Assembly (NCBI RefSeq): GCF_014836985.1
Contig: NZ_JACSPU010000001.1
Location: 431,473 to 495,472 of the forward strand
Source: Planococcus wigleyi
Lineage (GTDB): Bacteria; Bacillota; Bacilli; Bacillales_A; Planococcaceae
Direction of reading: 5' to 3'
DNA length: 64,000 nucleotides
The notes beneath the pieces were generated by a model, which made no database searches, was not told the DNA's origin, and saw nothing but the letters and a program-made list of their open reading frames with translations. Position 1 is the stretch's first letter; each line of letters begins with the position of its first letter. This document shows positions 35,056 through 41,784 of this stretch, one piece after another. A program made the position numbers and the translations under genes.

Positions 35056-36069
35056 ATGTTTGAGCTAATATCGATACAACAGCACAGTCGCTGGCAAAAG
35101 ATTCTCGACAGTCTGCAAATAACGGATATTTATTATACCAGCCAATATTTTTTTAGTGCATTGAAATTGGATCCAGGAGAAGCTTTGCTTTTTTATTATA
35201 AAGATGAAGAAGGAGAAGTAGCTTACCCTTACATTAAAAGGCATATAAACAATAATCGCGGCAATACGTATTTTGACATCACAACCCCTTTTGGATATGG
35301 AGGGCCAGTGGTTAAAGCCGAAAATGACTATGCAAAGTTGATTGCGAATTTCAGGGGAACTTTTACGGAGTACTGCCATAAGGAAAAGATCGTTGCCGAG
35401 TACATCCGTTTTCATCCTTTGAAAGGAAATGCTCTTTTTTTCAAAGAACACTTGAAGTTATCTGCGCTGTACGAAACCTTTACAATCAGCCTGAGAGATT
35501 ACTTCGCTTCTGGAGCAGCTACTCAGCTTTCCAGTGGCAGTTTTGGGAAGAATTCTGACTTGGTAATCAAAAAGTTGGGAACTGTACGCCATATGTTCGA
35601 GTTTTTGGTATTGTATTATTCGGCTGCCAGAAGAAGAGAAGAGTCAGACAGCTATTATTTTTTCACCAATGATTACTTTGAAACGCTTATCAGTTCTATG
35701 GGGCCGAACCTTCATTTATTCGGTGCCTATCACGACAATAAACTGGTTTCTGCCTGTTATGTCCTATCTATGGGGGATACAATCTACTTCCACTTGGAAG
35801 GCAGTTTGTCGAATGCAGATAACGAAATAACGATGCAGCAGCTGCTGCTGAAAGTTGCTGAATGGGGAGAAGAGAATTATTACGCTTATTTCCATTTGGG
35901 CGGAGACTTCCAAGGGGACGTATACAGTGGAAAGCCGATGAAAAAAGAAATGGCAAATTGCGAACCAGAGGTTTTCTACATTGGCCAGAAAGTATACGAT
36001 CAGGAAGTTTATAACCAATTGGTGGCATTGGAAGATCATGATATCGTTCGAAGATACAGAAACGTCTAA
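35056..36069 (+). CDS. FemAB/GNAT-fold acyltransferase-like protein
   Basis: 337 residues with a FemAB-style pattern: YYTSQYFFSALKLDPGEAL, DITTPFGYGGPVV, EYIRFHPL, and in the second half ISLRDYF, LFGAYHDNKLVSACYVLSMGD and YFHLGGDF. The C-terminal half resembles a GNAT domain. Proteins like this modify cell-envelope polymers by transferring amino acids or acyl groups. The ATG at 35056 follows GGGGTGG; the reading open from 34984 overlaps the Wzz-like gene and lacks a site. It is probably co-transcribed with that gene. Confidence 0.75.
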   Translation: MFELISIQQHSRWQKILDSLQITDIYYTSQYFFSALKLDPGEALLFYYKDEEGEVAYPYIKRHINNNRGNTYFDITTPFGYGGPVVKAENDYAKLIANFRGTFTEYCHKEKIVAEYIRFHPLKGNALFFKEHLKLSALYETFTISLRDYFASGAATQLSSGSFGKNSDLVIKKLGTVRHMFEFLVLYYSAARRREESDSYYFFTNDYFETLISSMGPNLHLFGAYHDNKLVSACYVLSMGDTIYFHLEGSLSNADNEITMQQLLLKVAEWGEENYYAYFHLGGDFQGDVYSGKPMKKEMANCEPEVFYIGQKVYDQEVYNQLVALEDHDIVRRYRNV

Positions 36070-36124
36070 ACGACAGACGGAATAAAACGCATAAAGATCA
36101 ACATTATACCGGGGAGGCATAATA

Positions 36125-36607
36125 ATGAGATACATGCAATATAAGGGCGTCGTAGAAAGAGAATATAAGAAGTCGTTAAGAAAGATTATGTATGAAATAT
36201 GTGTGGTGGAGGGGTTAAATGCTTCTCTTGGCGCGAAAAAATTAGGTGTTGCAAAGGAGATTTTCATCTTTTGGAGACATTTTTATCGTCTGGATAAGAA
36301 TCAGCAAGTGTTTGATCAGGCAGTCAGTGACTTGGACCAGATGAAATTCCTGTATCTGAATGAAGTGAAAGAAATAGATGCGTCACGGCCACTGCAGCAT
36401 GAGGCGGAAGAGTCGCTTCAGGGGCTTGAAGAATTGATTGATCGGATGGTAGAGTATTATAAATGTCTACATGCTGAGAGCGGGGGGCTGGCGACGGAAA
36501 CAGGAAAACTTCCGTTGTACGAGTTTGCTAAGGAACTTCTGACAGATTATCGAAATGGAGATTTGCTGAAGGAAGTAAAGGCTCAATCAGACAAGGCATC
36601 TTCATAA
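36125..36607 (+). CDS. Hypothetical protein with possible HTH (160 aa)
   Basis: 160 mostly helical residues. The N-terminal part (GLNASLGAKKLGVAKEIFIFWRH) could form a helix-turn-helix like those in transposases, but no integrase or nuclease motif follows. The rest is acidic and coiled. GGGGAGG lies 8 bp upstream. It follows the FemAB-like gene by 55 bp. I do not recognise it; association with the envelope cluster is only positional. Confidence 0.6.
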   Translation: MRYMQYKGVVEREYKKSLRKIMYEICVVEGLNASLGAKKLGVAKEIFIFWRHFYRLDKNQQVFDQAVSDLDQMKFLYLNEVKEIDASRPLQHEAEESLQGLEELIDRMVEYYKCLHAESGGLATETGKLPLYEFAKELLTDYRNGDLLKEVKAQSDKASS

Positions 36608-36631
36608 AACAAATTGGAATGGATGGAAGAA

Positions 36632-36955
36632 ATGCATACTTTCACAGAAAAAGCTGTAGCTGTCATCAAAGAGATTCCTCCGGGAAAAATTATGACCTAT
36701 GGACAAGTTGCTGCTGTTGCTGGAAGCCCGCGTGCTGCTCGGCAAGTAACGCGTATTCTCCATAGCATGAGTGCCAAGCATAACTTGCCTTGGCATAGAA
36801 TTGTTAATGCACAGGGACGAATCATGTTGCGCGATGAAGAGTCGCGGTTTTTTCAACGGAAATCGCTGCAGGAAGAAGGGGTAGAAGTGGACCAGGATGA
36901 TTGCATCGATTTAAGCCGTTACCGCTTTACTCCTTTCGCGGATGATAAAGAGTAG
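36632..36955 (+). CDS. Alkyltransferase-like protein (MGMT family, Cys-to-Trp)
   Basis: About 107 residues of the O6-alkylguanine-DNA alkyltransferase C-terminal domain. EIPPGKIMTYGQVAAVAGSPRAARQV is present, but the active-site PCHR reads PWHR (LPWHRIVNAQG). That makes it an alkyltransferase-like (ATL) protein, which binds O6-alkylguanine without repairing it and flags it for nucleotide excision repair. The start is uncertain; ATG at 36632 is taken, with 36623 as a near alternative. Confidence 0.88.
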   Translation: MHTFTEKAVAVIKEIPPGKIMTYGQVAAVAGSPRAARQVTRILHSMSAKHNLPWHRIVNAQGRIMLRDEESRFFQRKSLQEEGVEVDQDDCIDLSRYRFTPFADDKE

Positions 36956-37075
36956 TATCTGATCAGGCCCTGAAAAGGGTTTTTTTATTGAGCTGGATTA
37001 GGGTTTATACAAAGTATGCATAAGACAGAATATCCTTGGGTATAGAAATAGTGAGTTCTTGGTAGAAAGCTAAAT

Positions 37076-37102
37076 GTTTATCATTTTAATGAATAAGGGT
37101 AT
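37076..37102 (+). promoter_or_regulatory. SigmaB-type promoter of gene 37147
   Basis: GTTTAT, 15-bp spacer, GGGTAT (perfect -10), 45 bp before the start codon. A second GGGTAT lies at about 37038 with a poorer -35. Confidence 0.7.
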
Positions 37103-37146
37103 ATAGAACAATGGACAATTTGAATAAGTGGAAAAGAGGAAGTTAA

Positions 37147-37881
37147 ATGTCAAATGAAAACAAACCGGTTATCGGGATTACAGCACGAGTTGAAGAAGAT
37201 CAAACCTACTCATTGGATCCAGTATACGGAAGAGCGATTTTGCAGGCTGGGGGTTTGCCGCTGATAGTACCGATTGTGGATAAAGAAGACATCCCTTTGT
37301 TATGCGAGCGCTTGGACGGCTTGATTGTCACTGGAGGTGGGGATATCAATCCTACTTTGTACGGGGAAGAGCCACATTTACGCTTGGGCGCCGTATACCC
37401 TGGCAGTGATGAGTATGAAAAAGAACTGATTTTGAAGTTTCTTGAACTCGATAAACCGTTTATCGGAATGTGCCGTGGGTTGCAGATGTTAAATATTTCA
37501 TTAGGCGGCACAAATTATCAGGATTTAGAGGCTCAATTTGAAGGCAATTTGCATCAGCACAAACAAATGGCTATGCGGACACATCGTACCCATTCGGTAA
37601 CTTTGGAAGACGAAAGCCTACTGTATGAGATTATGAAAGAGAAAAAATTCAATGTGAACTCTTTCCACCATCAAGGCGTCAAAGACGTTTCGGATCAATT
37701 GACGGTAGCCGCTTATGCTGCTGATGGTCTGGTGGAAGCATTGGAAAGCAAGCACCATCAATTCGCTATGGGCATCCAATGGCATCCAGAAGAATTCGCT
37801 CTTCAAGGCGATGATGCTTCCATGAACATATTTAAGCGTTTTGTTGACGAATGCCTGGTAGACAAAAAGCAAAATCAATAA
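37147..37881 (+). CDS. Gamma-glutamyl-GABA hydrolase-like class I amidotransferase (PuuD type)
   Basis: 244 residues of peptidase family C26. The catalytic Cys is in FIGMCRGLQMLN and the His-Glu pair in GIQWHPEEFA. The glycine-rich DGLIVTGGGDINPTLYGEE is typical of PuuD. It would hydrolyse gamma-glutamyl-GABA or related gamma-glutamyl compounds. A good SigmaB-type promoter implies stress induction, which pairs suggestively with the possible SigmaB site of gabD, also a GABA-pathway enzyme. Confidence 0.87.
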   Translation: MSNENKPVIGITARVEEDQTYSLDPVYGRAILQAGGLPLIVPIVDKEDIPLLCERLDGLIVTGGGDINPTLYGEEPHLRLGAVYPGSDEYEKELILKFLELDKPFIGMCRGLQMLNISLGGTNYQDLEAQFEGNLHQHKQMAMRTHRTHSVTLEDESLLYEIMKEKKFNVNSFHHQGVKDVSDQLTVAAYAADGLVEALESKHHQFAMGIQWHPEEFALQGDDASMNIFKRFVDECLVDKKQNQ

Positions 37882-37888
37882 ATACAGA

Positions 37889-37926
37889 AAAAAGATTCAG
37901 GGATCTCTTATCCCTGAATCTTTTTT
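37889..37926. terminator. Bidirectional terminator between genes 37147 and 37897
   Basis: AAAAAAGATTCAGGGAT-CTCT-TATCCCTGAATCTTTTTT. The stem overlaps the last codons of the minus-strand metalloprotease gene. Confidence 0.88.
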
Positions 37927-38505
37927 ATTGCCTTCAGGAGTAAATAGAGCGGTTGCTTTTCCGTTGTCCTGAAATAGTGTGTCTGCCGGCGAGGTTAATG
38001 CGATATAAGCCTGTATATAATCTCCGGCAGAACCTGCAAAGTTTACGATCATTAAAATATAAACACTTAGAAACAAGGGGTTCGTAACGAGGGCCAATAG
38101 GGAAATCAATGCTGCTCCCCATATCGTTACAGGTGCCAAAGCGATGATGATAAAACTTCTTCGATTAAAATAAGCTTCACTGCCAACTGAAAGGAACGGA
38201 AACCGAATTCGATAGGCAGGGCGGCTGCGGGAAAAGATCTTTATGAAGACTGCGTGCATGGTTTCATGAAGAGCCATATAAACTAAAACCAAAACAACGG
38301 TAATAAAAAAAGACAAGAAAGGATTCAAAGTGCTAGATAAAGGCAAGCCTGTCCATAAAGCTAAGCCAATCAAAATGCCAGTGATCAAGACAAAGCAGGA
38401 CTGGATCAAAACATTAAGATGTTTATCCTGAGCTAAATCGATTGTGCGCTCTATATTATAATGAGGTGGCAAACTAAGAGTATTTTCATTCATCTTCTTC
38501 CCCAT
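37897..38505 (-). CDS. Membrane zinc metalloprotease-like protein (DUF3267 type)
   Basis: 202 residues with four to five hydrophobic segments. An HExxH motif (H80-E81-T-M-H84, in MALHETMHAVF) lies at the end of a membrane helix and a possible third ligand D162 in FAGSAGDYIQAYIAL, as in the DUF3267 putative zincin group. The ATG at 38505 has AAGGAGG 7 bp upstream. The same frame is open through the whole peptide gene, but that extension is only a shadow of the repeats. It is 100 bp downstream of the tandem-repeat peptide gene, so a role in precursor processing is attractive but unproven. Confidence 0.78.
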   Translation of the reverse strand: MGKKMNENTLSLPPHYNIERTIDLAQDKHLNVLIQSCFVLITGILIGLALWTGLPLSSTLNPFLSFFITVVLVLVYMALHETMHAVFIKIFSRSRPAYRIRFPFLSVGSEAYFNRRSFIIIALAPVTIWGAALISLLALVTNPLFLSVYILMIVNFAGSAGDYIQAYIALTSPADTLFQDNGKATALFTPEGNKKDSGIRDP

Positions 38506-38547
38506 GCATATTCCTCCTTGTAGATAGAAGTAGGAACGAACTTTAAA

Positions 38548-38585
38548 AGTAAAAAGACTGTCGCCAAGTGAATAAGCGACAGTCT
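38548..38585 (-). terminator. Terminator between the peptide gene and the metalloprotease gene
   Basis: On the minus strand AGACTGTCGC-TTATTCACTTG-GCGACAGTCT followed by TTTTAC. The stem has ten perfect pairs but the T run is short, so readthrough into the metalloprotease gene is plausible. Confidence 0.75.
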
Positions 38586-38605
38586 GGGTAGGAGTAGAAA
38601 GAATA

Positions 38606-39031
38606 CTAAGCCTGTTGATTTTTAACGGACCAAGGTTCAGGAACACGGGCTTGAGCAGCAACTTCTTTGCCGACGGACCAAGGTTCAGGAACGCGGGCTT
38701 GAGCAGCAACTTCTTTGCCGATAGACCAAGGTTCAGGGACGCGGGCCTGAGCAGCAACTTCTTTGCCGATAGACCAAGGTTCAGGGACGCGGGCCTGAGC
38801 AGCAACCTCTTTGCCGACAGACCAAGGTTCAGGGACGCGGGCTTGAGCAGCAACCTCTTTGCCGACGGACCAAGGTTCAGGAACGCGGGCTTGAGCAGCA
38901 ACTTCAGTGCCGACGGACCAAGGTTCAGGCACACGAGCCTGAGCAGCAAAGTCAGTACTTGAGGCATTATCTAAAGAGAAAATATTTAACGCGAGAATTG
39001 AGAAAAATAATATTGTAACTCCTTTTTTCAT
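38606..39031 (-). CDS. Secreted tandem-repeat pheromone precursor (putative)
   Basis: 141 residues. MKKGVTILFFSILALNIFSL is a Sec-type signal peptide. From residue 29 the protein is seven tandem copies of AAQARVPEPWSVGKEV (16 residues), with only small changes (T for K in copy 1, I for V in copies 4 and 5) and a last copy ending SVKNQQA. Nothing else is present. This is the build of a multi-copy peptide-signal precursor: each unit has an Ala-x-Ala-like junction (AAQA) before a Pro/Trp-containing core such as RVPEPWSV. AGGGAG lies 8 bp before the ATG at 39031. It starts 12 bp after an HTH-TPR regulator gene, the arrangement of RNPP regulator/peptide pairs. The signalling role is inference. Confidence 0.88.
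   Translation of the reverse strand: MKKGVTILFFSILALNIFSLDNASSTDFAAQARVPEPWSVGTEVAAQARVPEPWSVGKEVAAQARVPEPWSVGKEVAAQARVPEPWSIGKEVAAQARVPEPWSIGKEVAAQARVPEPWSVGKEVAAQARVPEPWSVKNQQA
38624..38947 (-). repeat. Seven tandem 48-bp repeats inside the peptide gene
   Basis: In transcription order six full 48-bp units run from 38947 to 38660, then a partial 36-bp seventh unit covers 38659-38624. The units are nearly identical at the DNA level, including third codon positions. That points to recent expansion or ongoing homogenisation rather than purely protein-level constraint. Because 48 is a multiple of three, all reading frames stay open across the array on both strands. Confidence 0.92.
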
Positions 39032-39043
39032 TATGTCCACTCC

Positions 39044-40333
39044 CTAAAATAAGATAGTTGTACTTTTGTATGCTTTTCTTGCTTTATTCATAATTTCAGC
39101 TGCTTCTTTATATCTTTTTTGTTCATAAAAAACTTCACCCAAATGTCCGTAAAAGTATCCTATTTCAAAGAAATTCTCATTGCTTTCTAAACTTGGAACA
39201 AGTTGATTCAAAACATAGTTTTCAAAGCCTTCATGATTTCTATTCACTAAGTGATCGAGGCAAAGAAATTCAATGTAAGCTTCTTTAAAGGCTCGGTTTG
39301 TAGGGGAGTGGATACTTATTTTTTTGTTTTCTACTATATCAAAGCCTTTTTTTAACCAACTCTTAGCAATTTCATGATTACCAAGCTCATAATTACATTT
39401 AATTAAAACACAATAACTAATTAAAATATCGGCGGGGTATTCAGGATGAATATAGTCTAGAGAGCGTTCAGTATGTTTGATGGCTGGTTCATAATTTTGA
39501 AATAGAAAGTAAGCATATCCTATATTGTACTCAGTGGTAAAACGCAGAATATCAATTTCTAGCTTATTGCCAATAGTTAGTGCGTTCTTATAATGTTCCA
39601 TTGACATTCTGAAGTTGCCAAAGTGCTGATGAGAGATGGCTATATTCAAATGGCATTCAACGATGCGTTTTGGAATGAATTCCTGTTGGTAAATCTTCAG
39701 GGCCATCTCCGTGTACTTATAAGCCATTTCGGTTTCTCTGCATTTTGTACTGGAAATCCCGATTGAATAATACAAATCACCGATCTCAGAAGCAGAAATC
39801 GTGTTGGGAGCAATTTTTTCAGCGACGAGATAAGTCTTCAAGGCTTTTTCAAAATCATTCAAGATGTAATTATAGTTTCCGTTGTACTTATGGAATAAAT
39901 AAAACTGTTCTTGATTCATAAATTCCCTGAATCGATCGATTTCCTTGATTTTTTCTTCGGCGCTATCCAAATCCCCTGTAATGATGAAGTATCTAATTTG
40001 TTGAATGCTGTATTCCAGTTCCACATCTTCATCAGCATGCAATAAAGGATGATCTTGAATATCAGCATACTGTTCCATGATCTTTGCCTTGTTCTGCGGA
40101 TGCAATAATGAGTTTTTAAAATTTTTCACAAGTACTTTTCCAATGGGATTGTCTTTAGGTGCCAAAGGGATGGCTAATTTTTTGCATAAAGCTTCAAGTT
40201 CCTTCAATGCTGGATCTTTGAGGCCGGTTTCAATTTTTTTCAGTTCTCTGGGAGTCAGTATGCCAGAGGCTAATTCTTCTAAACTAATTTTCTTTTTTAA
40301 ACGATGGTATTTCAAGCGCATTCCCGTGTCCAT
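39044..40333 (-). CDS. HTH-TPR peptide-responsive regulator (RNPP/NprR-like)
   Basis: 429 residues. Residues 5-60 form an Xre-type helix-turn-helix (MRLKYHRLKKKISLEELASG, then PRELKKIETGLKDPALKELE). Residues from about 105 to the end are TPR-like helical hairpins, for example YYSIGISSTKCRETEMAYKY, CHLNIAISHQHFGNFRMSME and YFYGHLGEVFYEQKRYKEAA. This domain order and length match NprR-like RNPP quorum-sensing regulators (Rap, NprR, PlcR, PrgX), whose TPR pocket binds an imported peptide. The ATG at 40333 has AAAGGAG 7 bp upstream; the frame is open to 40513 without a site. The repeat-peptide gene follows after 12 bp. Confidence 0.88.
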   Translation of the reverse strand: MDTGMRLKYHRLKKKISLEELASGILTPRELKKIETGLKDPALKELEALCKKLAIPLAPKDNPIGKVLVKNFKNSLLHPQNKAKIMEQYADIQDHPLLHADEDVELEYSIQQIRYFIITGDLDSAEEKIKEIDRFREFMNQEQFYLFHKYNGNYNYILNDFEKALKTYLVAEKIAPNTISASEIGDLYYSIGISSTKCRETEMAYKYTEMALKIYQQEFIPKRIVECHLNIAISHQHFGNFRMSMEHYKNALTIGNKLEIDILRFTTEYNIGYAYFLFQNYEPAIKHTERSLDYIHPEYPADILISYCVLIKCNYELGNHEIAKSWLKKGFDIVENKKISIHSPTNRAFKEAYIEFLCLDHLVNRNHEGFENYVLNQLVPSLESNENFFEIGYFYGHLGEVFYEQKRYKEAAEIMNKARKAYKSTTILF

Positions 40334-40484
40334 TACTGCTCTCCTTTCCTTTTGCAAGGGCAGTACTTCTGTCATCCATGTAGGAGAGTTGTTTTCCGCC
40401 TTTTTCGGATCGTCCGAGAAGTAAGAAGAAAATAGATCGCTAAGTACGATAATTGCCGCCTCCACATCCCATAGTTGCTTTGTT

Positions 40485-40513
40485 TTTACATCTTTTATAC
40501 ATGATATCATCAA
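40485..40513 (-). promoter_or_regulatory. Possible promoter and palindrome upstream of the HTH-TPR gene
   Basis: On the minus strand TTGATG, 17-bp spacer, TGTAAA (4/6 each). The perfect palindrome ATGATATCAT (40501-40510) overlaps it and could be an operator. A leader of about 145 nt would result. The region 40514-40787 is AT-rich and shows nothing else. Confidence 0.3.
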
Positions 40514-40787
40514 TTTTCGAAATAAACTGCTTTTTTATTTTAGATTTCGATAAAAAGAGAAAAAAGGGAATAAAAGCCTACTCCGGTAATTGTTGAGTAA
40601 CTGAATACTCATAAAAGTTATTTTTATGGGTATATTTATCCAATATTTATTAAAGCGCTAATAACTCTTATTTGAACTTTTCATTTTTGAAAAAATAGTT
40701 ACACAAGCAAAGTACGCTGATTTCCTGTGTTTTATACCTGATCATAGTATATTCATGAGGGATTTTTTTATTCTGCTCCTAAAGAAT

Positions 40788-40813
40788 GTTATGGATGTTT
40801 CCATCGAGGGTAA
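40788..40813 (+). promoter_or_regulatory. Possible SigmaB-type promoter of gene 40855
   Basis: GTTATG, 14-bp spacer, GGGTAA, 42 bp before the start. The -10 is 5/6 and the -35 only 3/6. The call leans on the stress-protein family of the gene. Confidence 0.45.
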
Positions 40814-40854
40814 AGAAAGAATAGGAAATTTTATAATGTTATGGAGGTTTTTAT

Positions 40855-41448
40855 ATGGATACGGATAAAAAAGTATTGGCAGTGGTATTTTCGGAAAGTG
40901 ATCTGCAAAGAAAAGTGGAAGATTTAAAGAATGCGGGGTATGAGGAACGCGATCTTCATATCATCGCCAAAGACGTAAAGCATTTTGATAACTACGCTTT
41001 CGATAAAACAGAAGTCGATTCATTTGCTGATAAGTTTAAAGGATTTATTTCAGGTGAGAGTGGTGTCCGTGAAGGAGTGAAATCATTAGGCCTTTCGGAT
41101 TCGGAAACAGAACGCTATACGGCTGATCTCGCAAAAGGTGGAATCTTAATATACAAAGATGAAGAAAATAAAACCATTATAGACGTGATTTCAAATAAAA
41201 ATGTAGCAGCGGGACAGGAAAATCCGAATGATCTGCAAAGACAGCAGTATATCAATTCGGTTGACAATAACTTTGATGAACAGGAAGATCGTTTTGCCCG
41301 TGGAGAAACATTCATGCAGGATCCGACCTTAGTGAAAGATGAAAAACATAATTCATTCACTACCCAAGAAAATCCGGATGTCGAGAAAGCTAGAGGCGGC
41401 TCCAGTGAAGCTGAAAAGCATAGCCAAAGCGATCGGAAGTACAAATAA
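40855..41448 (+). CDS. General stress protein, YflT/GS17M domain (first copy)
   Basis: 197 residues. The N-terminal 105 form a YflT domain (VLAVVFSESDLQRKVEDLKN, DLHIIAKDV, VREGVKSLGLSDSETERYTADLAKGGILIYKDE). The C-terminal 90 are hydrophilic and probably disordered. Proteins of this kind (GS17M, YflT) are SigmaB-dependent stress proteins of unknown biochemical role. A paralogue with a longer tail follows at 41785; between them lies copy B of the MITE-like element. Confidence 0.85.
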   Translation: MDTDKKVLAVVFSESDLQRKVEDLKNAGYEERDLHIIAKDVKHFDNYAFDKTEVDSFADKFKGFISGESGVREGVKSLGLSDSETERYTADLAKGGILIYKDEENKTIIDVISNKNVAAGQENPNDLQRQQYINSVDNNFDEQEDRFARGETFMQDPTLVKDEKHNSFTTQENPDVEKARGGSSEAEKHSQSDRKYK

Positions 41449-41449
41449 A

Positions 41450-41684
41450 GGGGCTGTCCCATGAGTCTCTAAAATAAAACAGCGGGAGAGAAAGAAAGCC
41501 TTTTTCTCCGGCTGTTTTTTGATGGGGGAATACGTTTTCTGAGAGCAGCTGGCTGATGGAATGGAAGCCGCAGAAGCCGTGCCCACGGAACGCGTCCGCC
41601 GCAATGGACATCTGCCGAGTCTTTCGGGAACAACAAAAGGGCTGTCACCAAAAGTCATTTTTCATGACCTTTTGGGACACCCCC
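41450..41684 (-). repeat. MITE-like intergenic element, copy B
   Basis: Reverse-complement relative of 9979-10226, starting GGGGCTGTCCCA and ending in TTTTGGGACACCCCC. It shares the AATACGTTTTCTGAGA, CTCCGGCTGTTTT and GCGGCGGACGCGTTCC-type segments with copy A, but a block near the middle is missing. The last 45 bp form a separate strong hairpin (CCAAAAG...CTTTTGG) that can terminate transcription of the first YflT gene. Confidence 0.8.
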
Positions 41685-41724
41685 TTTTTACAGGCATCAA
41701 TATTGCCTGAACTCCCGGTTCCAG

Positions 41725-41751
41725 GTTTTAGGTATCCATCTGAATGGGTAA
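41725..41751 (+). promoter_or_regulatory. SigmaB-type promoter of gene 41785
   Basis: GTTTTA, 15-bp spacer, GGGTAA: 5/6 in each box, 33 bp before the start codon. Confidence 0.65.
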
Positions 41752-41784
41752 ACAAAAGTAACACAGTACACAGGAGGTTTTATA

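Noticed and set aside
37030-37042. Second SigmaB promoter upstream of gene 37147
   Set aside because: GGGTAT is present but no acceptable -35 lies 12-15 bp before it; the copy at 37076-37102 is much better.
38606-38947. CRISPR array
   Set aside because: The 48-bp units abut without spacers and encode a protein with a signal peptide; no cas genes are present.
38615-38962. Open frame on the plus strand through the 48-bp repeats (repeating FNGPRFRNxGLSS-type peptide)
   Set aside because: A 48-bp unit is a multiple of three, so every frame lacking a stop in one unit stays open in all. There is no ribosome site or signal peptide, and the minus-strand frame has both.
38506-38967. N-terminal extension of the metalloprotease gene into the peptide gene
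   Set aside because: The extension is the out-of-frame reading of the repeats, and AAGGAGG precedes the ATG at 38505 at the right distance.
40334-40513. 60-residue N-terminal extension of the HTH-TPR regulator
   Set aside because: No ribosome binding site at the upstream start, and the HTH begins immediately after the ATG at 40333, which has AAAGGAG 7 bp upstream.
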